From contig JAREIK010012400.1 of NCBI GenBank assembly GCA_029783825.1, positions 1 through 64,000 of the forward strand: 64,000 nucleotides of DNA, read 5' to 3'. Both the position numbers and the translations under genes were made by a program. This DNA comes from Sapria himalayana. Lineage: Eukaryota > Streptophyta > Magnoliopsida > Malpighiales > Rafflesiaceae. Below the pieces are notes generated by a model. The model ran no database searches. It was given only the letters and a program-made list of their open reading frames with translations, and was not told the origin of the DNA. Shown here in pieces: positions 47,901 to 60,269 of the stretch. Within the stretch, counting starts at the first letter, position 1, and every line of letters starts with the position of its first letter.

Positions 47901-48095
47901 AAAAGAAATGATTATTATGAGTTCATAGATAATTTTGTTGAATACAAACATGTTATTATTATATTGCTAGAAGTTGAATCCTTTGATACAAAAGATGACT
48001 CCCATTCCATTTTCATTAGAGAAGACTATGAAATGAATGATTTTGGATTGATATCAAATCTCCTGTATAACTGTATATTGGATATTGAATTTTAG
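44946..48095 (+). pseudogene. CACTA (En/Spm) TNP2-type transposase relic
   Basis: Domains appear in the correct order. The N-terminal Transpos_assoc-like region is at 44946-45170 (SKEYESGVRNYIAFAI; CQCIPCRNFEFQTP; NTWFWHGEA). The TNP2 core is at 45190-46480, with pieces such as KLPLTMYETN, ALGMEYERIYVCPND-like, MFLSSKIAKDLIWHSQ, KLGHPSNSPS and DLPLWLCMKRKF. The TNP2 end is at 46486-46725 (LDDLNVPQGYFSNF; IKSRDYQIMIQRLL). A DUF4218 domain at 46761-47063 is remarkably intact (LLEKYFPPSLFDVMLHLMIH; MYLFERFMRVLKRYIGN; EEAIKFCTEYL). A DUF4216-like region is at 47455-48095 (SHGPTHYVSKYDGYIVNGYH; NPFILASQDKQDFYAHHQLD). Living relatives cut and paste elements whose ends begin CACTA. Several stops and frameshifts make this copy dead. 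Confidence 0.9.
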
Positions 48096-49550
48096 ATTTT
48101 GAATTTTAGTGTTTTGATTTTGGATCTTAATATTTGGAATTTAGAATTTTGAATTGTAATTTTGGATTCTGGATTATTATTATGTAATACTATTATTTTT
48201 TGTCATTTTCAAATTTTCTAATAAGTACTTTTTTTTAAGCACTACTACTTTTTTATTTATAAAAATGATTATTCTAATGTGACCTAGGTTGTGGACTTAA
48301 TTTTTTTAAAATGATTGTTCTAATGTGACTTTGATTTTAGATTATTTTTATACATATTATCAATGCTTTATATTGTAATTTTTTTGAAAGTGATGTTTAG
48401 GGTAACAAAAAGGTATTAATATGACTTAGAATAACAGTTCTAAAGATTATTCTAGTAGGTTACTTATTTTATTTTTTTTAATGAAATTGTATTTGTTGTT
48501 CTGATTATGTAACTTACTTGTAATATGTTAATTACTTATTTTTTTCTCATTTTTGTATGAATACTGTATGGATTCGATAAAAGAGAAAATTCTAAAGAAC
48601 ACAAATGTGTAGAGGAGAAATGAGAAAATAAATGATTATAAAGAATATAAGTAGTAAAATAAAAATACATATAAAATATAATATTGATGGTATTTACATA
48701 AGAGAACTCTGGTTCGATTATCAAGCTACTTAGGTATATTAGCATGTAGTCAAGCCACAATTAGATATAACACATGGCGTGATATTATTATATAATTAAA
48801 TAATAAGTTGCAGGAATTAATTGAGGAAATATAATTTTTAAATTTATCCTTTTCTTTAAATATTAGTGATACTATTAATTTTGTACATTATTTGTAGGCT
48901 GCTTTCATAGTTAAAAAGAGAATTAGAAGAAATTGTATGCTTATGTTTGGAAAATTTTTTTATTTTTAAAAACATATTGACTATGACAAATATTATTCCT
49001 TACAAAGATGAGCTCCTCCTTCTTACGAAATCATGAATTGATTATAATTTTATAGATGATGAAGATTGAAAGTTTTTTTTTAATAGGTTGTTTGAGAAAT
49101 TCCTGGTACATATATTATTGACATTATTATTGTTGAAAGCTATTCACATATACAAATAATATATTTTAATCTTTGGAATATAGGCAAGTACAAAAAAAAG
49201 AGGATGAATCATAAATATAATCACCATTTGAGTAGAAATGAATATTATATACTTGAGCAAGAAATGGGAAGTTTGTGTATCGTTTGTAATAGTTTTATTT
49301 TATATAATTATGTGGGCGGTAAATAAGTAGTTTAAACATGTTATTTTAAATTTGTAAATGCTTCATTTTTACAAATGATAAAAGGCAATTTCATAAATAG
49401 CATTGACATGAGTTTATTTTGGAGGAGAACAATGAAAATAATGATTGCAACTATCATGATGTTGTTATACCAACAATGAAGAAGATAATAAGTAGCCACT
49501 TTATGAAATATATTATATTCTTAAACATCTTATTTGATTTCATCAATTTG
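48096..49550. other. Spacer and degraded start of the second CACTA gene
   Basis: AT-rich, containing short repeats of TTTTGGATTNTGAATTTTAG-like words at 48085-48180. The segment 48900-49550 probably held the start of the second gene. A 64-residue frame at 49419-49613 begins the readable part. No separate gene was found. Confidence 0.4.
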
Positions 49551-49559
49551 AAAGTTAAT

Positions 49560-51590
49560 TTCCAAAATTTATCGAGTTCAAGGTGGGTTCTTAAAGGAGT
49601 CTCAAAAAAGTGACACAAGCTATACTAGGAGCAATGATATACTTTGTCAAGCACTTAGTACCATGGAGTATATTGGTCATGTTTGAGCTCAGTACTATAC
49701 ATCTCATTAATTCATTAATTGTGTTTCATATATTATGGTAAGGGATGCCATAGAAGAAACTAAAGAATGATAAGCAAAATTAGAGGCTATTGTATTGGTG
49801 AGACTATCTAAGATATGAGTTCCTACACCACAATTTGATGTGAGTAGTTTAAACAATAAACCAAAAAAGTTTCTTTTACCAGAACTACTATTGGACAAGG
49901 CCATTCATGAAGTTGATGAAAATATATTATCGTAGAAAATATATTCACAAATGAATGTGTGTTACTTGAAATTGTTATTTGCTAATTCAAATGCATTTTG
50001 AACTTTATATAAAATTTTGTATTGAAGTTAATGAATAGATTTATTATAATTTTGAAGGGGAAAATTGTGATTTGGTAATAGGGACAAAAGAAATGTAGTC
50101 GATCATAGAACATATGCAATCAAATTTGATCCCAACTATCGAGTTGTTGTGGATTCTTCCTATATATCAAAAGTAAACTTCTCATTCTCATTCTTGATAT
50201 TGACACAACAATTAAAGTTGCAATAGGCCACAAGAGTTTGTCCAATAAATTTAGTCAATTTTGGCACTATTATAAACTAGGCATGTAGTTTTTTTTAAAA
50301 AAATTTTAATTTAATGATAGATAACATCATGTTATAGTTTGATAGAGACGTAAGAAAGGAAAGAAACAAAAAATAAATTAGATGAAAGTGAGGAACAAAT
50401 ACCTCAAGATAGTAAAATTTCTAATACAATAGTCAATATAATACTAAAAGAAGGTGAAGCACAACTTGTGGATGTGCCAAATAATTTATTTTGTGTAGTT
50501 TTTAAGATAGTCCTTATGAAAAAGACATGATATGATAATTACTTTCAAGGAAGTGTTAGCCAATTATGTTTATATATTATATTTTGTAATGAATTTTATA
50601 ATTTGTTAGTAATTATTTATTTACTTTTTTTTGTGAGGATAACAAAAATTTATTTTTAAATAATTAATATATGTTCAATTTCAAAGGTATATACATAAGA
50701 AGCTATTGACACTGAGCTTGGTAAATGCTTTGTCTTTGTCAATCCAAGTTTAGTTTCCAAAGTTTGATTGAGTGCCAAAACAATAAAAAACATGTCAAAC
50801 GCGAATGAAAAATCATATAAAGCATGAAAAAGATGCTGAATATATTTTAATGTCATAATCTTGAGTAAGTTAATAAAATTATAATTTTGTTTTAAGTAAA
50901 ACATAATTATTGGCTAAATAGTAACTAACATTACATTTACTAATGTAGTTTTCATTGGCTTTTGGTGGCTCAACATATAAGAATACTGATTCTATACTAA
51001 TTTGATTTAATGCTAAAGCAACCATGTGAAGATCTTAAATAAATTGTGAACATATAAATTTATTTTCATATCAAAGCTTGAATGTAGTGTAGATATAGTA
51101 TATACAATTTAAATATTTATTTAATATAGGGCATTACAAAATGAGTCACTGGAGAAACATACTAATCAGATCCATTTTGTAAAGACATAATTATGGTATT
51201 TTGATAAATATTAAATAAGTGTGTAAGTAAGTTCCATTATGCAAAAATTTGTTAATGCATATTACATCATTATTGAAGCAAAAAAATACATTTGCTTTTA
51301 AGTTCAAATATTGTTATTCATTTGTTATCTTTTAGTGCCTAAAACAACTAAGTAGTATTGAGTGTGATTAATATGTGTTGATATATATGAAGGATAGAAT
51401 TACTGATCCAAGTGTCATTTTCATGAAGGTTTTTACTTATTAATTAATTTTGTAATTTTTAATGGCATGTATTTCTTAACTCAACTAATCATTATTTATT
51501 TACAAATAATTTGTAGTTTAATGGAAAAAAAAATCATATGATAAAGATGAGATAGCTGAAGTATGATCTGGGTAGGTTATGTTGGTAACC
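49560..51590 (+). pseudogene. CACTA second gene: Transposase_24-like, DUF8039-like and Ulp1-like protease relic
   Basis: At about 49645-49690 a frame reads ILCQALSTMEYIGHV, matching the D-x-L-x-x-A-L-x-x-x-E-H-x-G-R-V block of Transposase_24 (En/Spm-like). At 50130-50260 is YRVVVDSSYISKVNFSFSFL, resembling the V-R-V-x-V-D...L-P-x-P domain (DUF8039 type) seen in the second gene of plant CACTA elements. At 50690-51590 is a Ulp1-like C48 cysteine protease: DTELGKCFVFVNPSLVSKV, then CLKQLSSIECD, a stop, and YVLIYMKDRITDP at about 51330-51420, which is the C-P-x-Q-x-G-x-x-E-C-G-Y-Y-V block holding the catalytic Cys. It ends with YDKDEIAEV near 51540. The Cys is visible but the gene is broken by stops. 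In intact proteins Ulp1-like domains remove SUMO-like modifiers. Why CACTA elements carry one is not settled. Confidence 0.75.
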
Positions 51591-51879
51591 CAATTGATTA
51601 TTACCAATGCATGAAGGTATAAATTTAAATTTGTTACAATTTAATTTGTATTAGATGTTTAATAACCTGAAGTAATTTTTCTTTTCGATATTCTTTGTTT
51701 TAATAATAACAAGTAAAATTTTTAAGTTGAAGTATTGATATGCAACATGAAAACAACTTTTAGCTTATTCTTTATCTTTATTTATAGATGTTGTATATGT
51801 AATTTGTTTTAACTTAATAATCTGTTTTAATATTTTCATGTAAGTGTAGCAAAAGAAATATTAAAAGCCTTGGGATGCA

Positions 51880-52290
51880 GCAGTAGCACAATAACGGAGG
51901 TCCCGCTGACTGGTTAAATGAACCGGCTGTTTATTTTCTGTATAAAAACATTTGTATTTATTTTTCGGGCGGCTGTTTTTTGACCCAGTTGAACTGTTTA
52001 TCTTCGTTTTCCTCTCTCTCTGCGCGACTTCACGACTACCGTGCTGCATACTGTAAGACATTATTTCTTGGTTTTAATCTGTAACGCATAAGCATTTTCT
52101 GGTGGAGGTAGCTAGTCATACTGAGCGACTAGCGAACCACGTTATTTGCTGTGTTGGTTTCTCATTTTGATTCTGTCGTGGATGCTTGTGGATTGAGAAT
52201 ATATATTGCTTGTTTCTGTGTTGTTTCTATGTTTTCTGTTCTTAATCTCACTACCCGTGGAAGTGCGATTGCCCAACAATAGATTTAATG
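51880..52290 (+). promoter_or_regulatory. Orphan plant promoter and first exon candidate
   Basis: A locally GC-richer island. TATAAAAACA at 51941 follows CCGGCTGTTTATTTTC. A CCTCTCTCTCTGCGCGAC leader typical of plant 5' untranslated exons lies at 52012-52030. ACT|GTAAGA at 52050-52058 is a good splice donor, followed by T-rich intron-like sequence. No coding exon was recognised downstream before the LTR at 54.7 kb, so the gene may be truncated or its exons decayed. This is inference from composition and signals only. Confidence 0.35.
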
Positions 52291-52299
52291 CGATAATTA

Positions 52300-54735
52300 T
52301 ATATCTAAATTATTTGGGTTAAATTAAAACAACAACAAAATATGTTTGTTGTTATTTTGATAAGTTAACTTGTTTTATGTTGATCTTGTATTTTATTTTA
52401 TTCATTTAGTGGATATAAATTTATAAGATGTCACGTGGACACTGAAAGCTCATCTTTGTTACTTAAAGCATGTGTGACATAACTTTAATTTGTTGGTCAT
52501 TCACTCCATGTAATATGTTTTATGGAGACCTTTTGTTCCTATAAAGTTGAATGCTTAGAAATTTAAGTACCGATAATACTAGTTAATAATTTGTTTCTAA
52601 AATTTGGAAGTGATAATAGAAATTATTACTTCCAAATGATGAACTCCCTGTTATTTTGGTAGTTAGTTGAGTTAACTCTTGAAGGAGAAGAATCATGATT
52701 TTATAGTTAGATTTTTTTTATGATCTATAGTTGCATTGAGCATTGCTTATATTTGTGGTGATTTTTTTATTTTATATTTTATGTTTTCACAAATCAATGT
52801 AAGGGTAAAATTTTTTTATAATATTTTAGCAGAGCATTTGTTGCAGAGGTATAATGTGAGAGAGGTAATTGTTTCATATTTTACAAGTAATGTCTTTCTT
52901 GTGATTGTATTCTTTATGAAGATGTCGGCTAAATGGATAGAGGCAAAATCTCTAATACATGTGATAGTGATTGTATTGTTACTATGCATAATAATCATTG
53001 CCTTTTTTGTTTGCTATTTTACTTTAATTTATCTATATTGTAGGAAGCTAGTGAAAAAATCCTATGATATTCTAAATTTGTTCTTTCCTCCTCTATCTTC
53101 TCTCTCTCTCTCTCTCTCTCATTCTTGTACTTTCATTATGTGTTGTGATAGAAAGAATGTAAAGTGGGGCCTCAAGATACTTGAACAACTTACCAAGATC
53201 TTTGCATACATGGATAAGCATGTATCTCACTTGTTGCTCATTTCCCACTCCACCATCCTTGAAATAATGTTGCATGGCATGTCTTCTCTCCTCACAATTG
53301 ATTTGAGTGCATCATTGTACATGTTTCTCTTGTTTGTGTTGCACTTATCTAAGTTATCTATCTACACATTTTGTCTAAAATTAATGCTAGTATTTATCTC
53401 TTGATCTCTCCTCTTTATTATTCTTTTCCTCTCATTAGAGATGGATTCATATCGCATTTCAAAGGCTTTAATACTTCTCAACACTACCATCTCTATTCTT
53501 CTAATAGTGTCTTCCATTATCTTCATAACTCTCTCCTTAAACATCTCTTGGTTGGATTCGAATAAGCTCTTTTTTTTTGTTAAGATATTTTTCACACAAT
53601 GCATCATGTTGCTCCGCCTTCACCTTGTTATTCTCTTCCTTTTTATTTTGATACTCCTCTCACTTGCTGTCTAAGTTTTCCAATTCTATCAAAAATGAAT
53701 AATGCATATCATAACCTTCGCCTTTAATCAAATCTTCTTTTAGTCAACCTCTAACCCTATGTTATTGTTCTTCATTAGTTGATTCTTCTTATCCACATTG
53801 GTTGATTCTTCTCATTCAAGAACTAACTTTATCTTCTCATATCTTTCATGTCCTCTCTTCACACTATCCAATGTCAGGACATTTGTGAGCATCATTCTTC
53901 TCAGTCCTCAAATAGTGGGATTTCTTCACCAAGACTTATCATAGTGATCAATGAGGGGTAAATTACAAGGCCTAAAAAAGTCTATCCATGGAAATATATA
54001 ATAGATTTCTCAAAAATTTTACAAACATTAATTTTGTCCCCTTTCATTAGCCCAAATAACGAGATTACCCTATCTTGGTTGATGGTAAGGGTTAAAAGTA
54101 GGTTGCAAAACTAAACATAAAAAATACAACCAAACCTTGTTATCTTTAGTCTAGTCTCTCCTTACTAGGTTATCATAATGACTTTTTGTTGATCCTCTCA
54201 AATTTTTCTTTTCATCCATCAAAGTTTTGGTGTTTGATTTTTAGTTTGGTTGTATTTATAAGATTTTGAAGATTATACTATCAACTACTCCCTATAGTCC
54301 AAAAACTTCATTGATAAATTCTCTATCAAAACATGCTCAAACTCTTCGTACATAACACCTTTTCTATTGTATATCTTCAAGATTGGAGTATAAACTCCTT
54401 CATGGTTGTTGCATCGACCCATTTCATATGTTGACAAAATCTGTTCTAATTTATTTTGTTGATCATCAACTGGAAAGGTGGAATATTTTTTTCAACCCCC
54501 ATTTGCCTACAAAATTCTTTTTAGCTAGGAAGATATCATCCACCTCCTCTTCTCCTTAGTGAAAAAAATAGGTTCGAGCGATGAGATATGCGTGAAATTA
54601 TTGGTGAGGGTTGCCTTTGTTCGCTTCCCTTTTGCCTAATGACTCAATTTTCCCCCTTCTCATCTCTTTATAATCTTAAAAAGTGAAGCTTATTTGTCCA
54701 TAATGAAGTTGAATTACATGATTTGATTCCATCAT
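52300..54735. other. AT-rich DNA, uncertain frames
   Basis: A 222-residue plus-strand frame (52736-53404) is the longest open stretch outside repeats in this part. It is rich in Phe/Leu/Ile, contains a (TC)n-coded Ser/Leu run, and has no recognisable domain or good start context, so I do not call it a gene. Minus-strand pieces at 53140-53290 and 54300-54600 look less random (for example YNRKGVMYEEFEHVLIENLS from about 54360) and may be an old retroelement or gene fragment I could not place. Confidence 0.35.
53099..53120. repeat. (TC)n microsatellite
   Basis: Eleven uninterrupted TC units inside the doubtful frame 52736-53404. Confidence 0.95.
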
Positions 54736-57325
54736 GTTCGGTGTTTAAATTACTAAATATTCTTAAGTATTTTGGTATTTTTAGATGAAATATGATATAA
54801 ATGAATCATTTTCTTGACTTTTGAGTTTGTAGATTTTGATGAATAAAATGAAATGAATATGTTCTTGGAAACTTTTGGCTAATTAGTAGATTATGGAACA
54901 TCGTGCAGTTTTGACATCTATTCTTAGCCAAATTCTACTTAATTAATCATGAAAATATTTATAAGCCATTACTCTACCACTTTAGCACCACAATCTTTCA
55001 ACTATATAACATATTATTTTTGGTTATGATATTATCATTGAGTCACAATTATACATATGTTGTAAATAATTAAATATATTTTATTTTAACTTTATGTCAT
55101 AGTAATCAAGTATCCAATAGTACTAAAAGTCACAGTCACTTTCTACCATCATGACTTTATTTTTAATAACGCTTTGTAGTGTCAAGTAAGCGTCGTGATC
55201 ATTTTACAAAGCTATGACTTTTGAGTTAGAGAAAGTTATAAAGCTAAAACTAATAAAGTCATTGCTATAATAATTATTCCAAATCATGAATTGTGGACAT
55301 AAAATATCATGGAGGGAATTTACTCGAGTATGATCATTCCCCAAGGCCGCGTGATTCAGTGCCATGGTCATTTTAGAAAAAAAATATCATTTTTTGTGCC
55401 ATGTCCATTCCTATCACCATGACCAAATGATTCAAATGAGAGGTAATTTCCAATGTCATAATCATTTCTAGCACCACACCTATATGATGATTACGAGAGA
55501 TTAATGGCAGTGCCACCACTCCTAATGTAATAGTCATATGATGCATATGATAGATCATTACCAATATCATAGTCATTCCTAGTGCCACAACTATATGATG
55601 AATAAAAAATACAAATGTCGAAGCCAAAGCTATTCCTAGTGTCACATATGTGTGTTATAGAGATATTAGGTCCAAGTCTTGGAAATTACCAAATATTATG
55701 ACTTTGTGTTATAGAAAGATTAAAACATATTCTAAAGTCATAGTCACTTCCTAGAGTCGTGATCTCAAGCTCAAGAGATGAATGTCAAAGTATTAGCTTT
55801 CTACTAAAAATTATAACTTCCTACTTATAGTAATATAGAAACATTCAAATATAAAAGAGGAAAGAAAGAAAAATCTAAATTTTTTCTTTCCACCCACCAA
55901 GTAGAATCCAAAACATAACAATGAAACCCTAGAGGCAAGTTTTTCACTCCCTGATAGCTCCACAAGCAAGAAAGTGATGCAAGAAAAAAGCTAAACTCAA
56001 GAGTCTGGGCATGACTCTTAAACTTCTTTCTCTATGATAGATTTAAGAAAATATACCAAAATAGTATGTGGTCTAGGATTTTTATAATATTATTTGTATG
56101 ATTATACATATTTTTTATAATTAATAAATATGTTTTGATTTATATTGTATTATTAAAATTGATAGACATGATAATTAAATAAAACTTAAAATAGAGATTT
56201 AACTATTAGTGGATTTGTTTGAATTGTCATGGAGATTGGTGACAAATAACTATGATGCTCACTCATGTATATACTAGGAAGAAAGTGATAGCCCTTCTGA
56301 TCAGTAAGCATGAGATAAACTTATATACTAAAACTCAATATTTAGGTATGCAAATCATTGTAGGTATGACACTTACAGATCCGAAAGCATGAAAACTTTA
56401 CATGTCAATCTATTGTACATGTCTTAGGAACTAGTTCTCAATTTAGGTTGATATTTTGTTGAATATTTTTCTAAGTGTTTATGATTGAACATTTTTAATT
56501 GTGTAGACCACATGCAGCCTATGAAAATGTTTACTTTTAGTAGGGAGCCACATCATCATAGAGGAGGAGGAAGATAAGTAATCCATATAATATTTATGAG
56601 TATATTATGACTTATAAAGTGGTGATAACTCTTTAAATTTCTTTTATTCATGTGATTTTTATTAGTAAAATTTGATAGAAACATATGTTAATTGTGTATG
56701 TATAATTCTTTTGAAGCCAAAAGTATAAATACTTATAAACCATATTAATTTTTGGTCTTTATGATACATGAGATTGAAGAATATAAATATATAAATGAAA
56801 TAATCATCAAAAGTAGTTGATGAGTTTCCTATAAGGTATGAGCTTATAAATAAATCTCAAGCAGAGGTAATTTATTATCTTAGTGGTATCGATGAGATAT
56901 TTATGAGGATATTATCAATGGGATGAACTTAATGGTGAAAGCTACCTTGTATGCTAATAAGATAAAAATATATTACACAATAATCCAACATTCATTCTAT
57001 ATTTAAACTTAATATAATTTTAACTATTTAAATATATATATTACATAAATTAAATAGATAAATTCATAGATCTAAGATTGATACAAAAATTTAAAATATT
57101 TATTTTATTAAATTTGAGTTATCTCATTATTGATTGACCAAACTACAAATACAATTCCAATATGATCGATGTTAGGATGAAATTTTTCTTTACTATTTAT
57201 TACCTTGTATGATCCATATACTTGTAGATATTTACCGATGACATATATTTACTATCAATCTTTTGAGATATTATCTAACTAACAAAATTCAGCAGTAAAA
57301 TAAAGTCATGATACCTTATAGTTTT
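54736..57325 (+). mobile_element. Athila-like LTR (copy D), near full length
   Basis: Matches copy B from its start (AAATTAC(C/T)AAATATTCTT), through TCTACTTAATTAATCATGA and CATGACTTTATTTTTAATAA, to the GATGAGTTTCCTA region. It continues through the 300-bp 3' segment shared only with copy A (TGATTGACCAAACTAC, ATTATCTAACTAA). About 2.6 kb, it gives the best estimate of the full LTR length of this family. The next sequence is not a plus-strand gag. The minus-strand frame at 55373-55645 is a shadow of CATGAC-type sub-repeats. Confidence 0.72.
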
Positions 57326-57329
57326 GGTC

Positions 57330-58540
57330 AGATATGGAGTAACGAAAGGGGGTTGGAAACGAATTAGGATTTGTGGCTTTTATTGAGTTAATTCGATAGT
57401 CATGAACTCATAGTTGTTCAAAAATATAACCATGACTTTGTTTCGTTGCCATGACTTATTTTTTAAAAAAATAGTCATGGTTGAGTTTTAGGGATGTGAC
57501 TTCTTTAGTCATACCTTTTTTTTTGTTTGGTTTAAGTGTCATGAATTTTTTTTATTGTATGTACAAATGTCTAACTTCATGGAATGTTTATATAAAAAAG
57601 ATAAAAAATGAAAAACCAATAGACTAGCATTGAGTTTCATCCCAAGAAGTACTATGTTTAACATCTTTAATTAGACCAATTCTTTAGTCTCCATTCCCAA
57701 TCTATAACTTCAGTAGTCCAAGTTATCTTTTCCATATAGTTTTTTCTTTTTTGTGTTCTCCATATCATTTGTGGATGATTCAGGCTAAAAGATTTTCTTC
57801 ATATCTTCGGGCTCAATATACTTTCAGAATATTTCTTTGAAAATCTTGCCATTTATTCAATTCCTTCCTTTTGGGTGCACATCATAAAATGTCATGACTT
57901 TATTAATTATTATGACATTATTGAGTGTGGTTCCTAATGATGTAACTTTGAAAAAATTCATGACATCTGCTTATACTATCTACAGTCATTGTGTTAAGGC
58001 CAAGAAAAATGTCATGGTCTCTTCACTTAGCTTCAATTTCACCAAAGTCATGGCCTTTTTGTTAGCCGTGATTTTTTTTAGTAATTCAATCTTTTTAGTG
58101 ATGATTTCTTCAAATATCATGACTTCCTTATGCACAACAAACTTAGCCTTTTTTTCCTTTTGAATTTATTTAATTATGATCTCAACTTCATCTTCTTCAC
58201 TAATAACAATAAAACTTCTTCCAATTTTAATCTTTCTACACTATCTCAAGATTTTCCTCAATGATTTATCCATGTTCTTGAACTAGAAATTTTATATTAT
58301 CTACAACATCTATCACAACTTTATAGCAACTTGTTTTTCCATTTTTTCCTATCATAATTTTGAAAAATATCATAATATCATAACATCATCAAGGCATATT
58401 TCAACTTCTTGTTTTAGAATTTTTTCTAATTGAGCAACAAACATCTAGAAAATCTTTATATCAAAATTGACATCATGTATTTTGATTATGTGAATGAGGT
58501 TATCAATTCTTTAGTAGTTTCCCTAATTATTATTTGGAAT
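57330..58540 (-). mobile_element. Athila-like 3' internal region (minus strand), no RT/INT
   Basis: On the minus strand, downstream of a protease relic, there is about 0.9 kb without polymerase or integrase motifs, containing GTCATGAC-type sub-repeats as in 5400-5840. At about 57655-57620 the minus strand reads AACATAGTACTTCTTGGGAT, the counterpart of AACAAAGCACTTCTTGGGAG at 5930-5950. The frame 57894-58163 on the plus strand is a shadow. Confidence 0.55.
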
Positions 58541-58930
58541 TTGTAGTCTTTGATACAAGTTGAACTTCACTTGTTATCCACCCATGCAGTGTGAAACCTT
58601 CATTCTTCACATCAATTAATGCATATCCAATCACCAAAAATAGTCTTCCAAAAACCAATGATGCATACTAGTCTTCTTCCATATCTAACACCATAAAATT
58701 AGTAGAGAAAATAAATTTTCCAATCATGAGTAACACATCTTCAATAATCTCTCTTGAAAACTTAATTGATCTATCTACCATATATAAAGATACAAAAGTT
58801 GAAGTTATTTCACCTAGATTCAACCTCCATACTAAGAAGAATAGCATTAAGTTAACACTTACTCTATGTTGTGACTTTGTAAGGGTGTTAAAACTATCTT
58901 TAATTAATAGAATTCCAAATCCTTATTAGG
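58540..58930 (-). pseudogene. Athila-like protease relic (minus strand)
   Basis: One minus-strand frame from about 58810 reads STFVSLYMVDRSIKFSREII, then EDVLLMIGKFIFSTNFMVLD, MEED, a stop, YASLVFGRLFLVIGYALIDV and KNEGFTLHGW. This is the C-terminal two-thirds of an Athila/Tat protease, clearer than the copy at 4773. The catalytic D-L-G-A-S part would lie near 58900 and could not be read. As at 5160, no reverse transcriptase follows. The plus-strand frame 58726-58929 is its shadow. Confidence 0.8.
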
Positions 58931-60260
58931 CAAGGAACTTTCATCTATTGTTGCATTACAAGTATATGGATCTTATAAGTAACAAAGTGGATATAAGACC
59001 ACATATCAATCTTATAAAGATTATAGGTAGTTTAGTCAACTAATAGTGAACTAACTTTACTCGAGTTAAATAGATATATTTGGTCTTTAGAAAAATACTC
59101 ACACTCTAGGGTTTGATCAAGTATTTTTGCATGATGATATTTCTCTTATATCTGGTCAATATCATGTTTGGTTGTTGGATGAAGTATATATTAGTATTAA
59201 AATACTTGGGTATCATTTTGGAAAATAAAGTGGCCATCATCTATAGATTGTCACTACTAAGGATTTTCTCTTGATTGTTACCCCATTGGTATTTCAATAC
59301 CAAAGCCACTTGTCATTATATGCAAAGGGAATTTGCATATCTACTCCTTTTAAAATATATGTCAATTTCTCTTGATGATTACTTCATATATGTACTTCTA
59401 TTCTCTAACCTCTATTTATCTTTATGATGTGAGATAATATGATACTAAATGTGTTTGTGCTCTTGGTTTCATAAGCATCATATTCATAATAATTAATATA
59501 TATTTTTCTATGAATCATATCTATGGAAGTTATGCACAAAGGGAACCATAATCTTTGCAAAAAAAGGAGGTGTAATCACTTGTTAAGCCACTCGAATTTA
59601 TACTACTTGGGTAGTTTTCTCATTTCAGGCTCCTATTGCTTCAATTCAAAGTTTTTTTTACAAACTTTGATCTAAAATTTAATTTTGGCATTGATATGAT
59701 GACTATTATGCATATGCTAATTTATTTATCTTTTATTGATGATGTTTAGATCATTTAGTTGAAATAAATATTGTATATACATCAATAATCAATGAAAGTT
59801 TTTAAAAAGAAACCATGCTTTAGGGCGGATGCAAAATCACCATTAAAGCCTTTTTAGTTTCAACTCTTGTCATGGGCTATTCACTTATTTGATAAAAGAT
59901 GGTTGTATTACTTTGCACAATGTGTAAGTAATTTATTAAGATTGGATTGTATTATGACAACTTGTTGGAGGTCAAGTGTGGTAAGGATGTGTGTGATCTC
60001 AATATGTTTATATTGATCCATATCTACAAAAAAAAAGATATTTAGCCTTAATATGTCCCTAATACTTTAATACAACATAGAGTCAAAATCACCTCTTATT
60101 CAAGCAAAACATTGCTGAAAAAATATAAAAAATTTTTGAAAAGAAGTTGCTAATTTCAAATCACCTAGCACCCATACACAACATGTGGTTGATGAAAAAG
60201 TATAAAAACTTTATTCAGCAATTGCTATTGAATAATCTCCCAGCAATAATTTAGTAGGAA
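58930..60260. other. AT-rich DNA, nothing recognised
   Basis: By position it could hold the gag of the minus-strand Athila-like element, but no gag motif was readable. No RNA gene or tandem repeat was seen. Confidence 0.35.
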
Positions 60261-60269
60261 ATATAAAAA

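Noticed and set aside
50656..50904. Minus-strand frame of 82 residues
   Set aside because: Antisense shadow of the Ulp1-like region of the CACTA second gene.
52736..53404. 222-residue hydrophobic frame, possible membrane protein
   Set aside because: T-rich composition alone gives Phe/Leu/Ile. It includes a (TC)n-coded Ser/Leu run, and no conserved motif or promoter was found.
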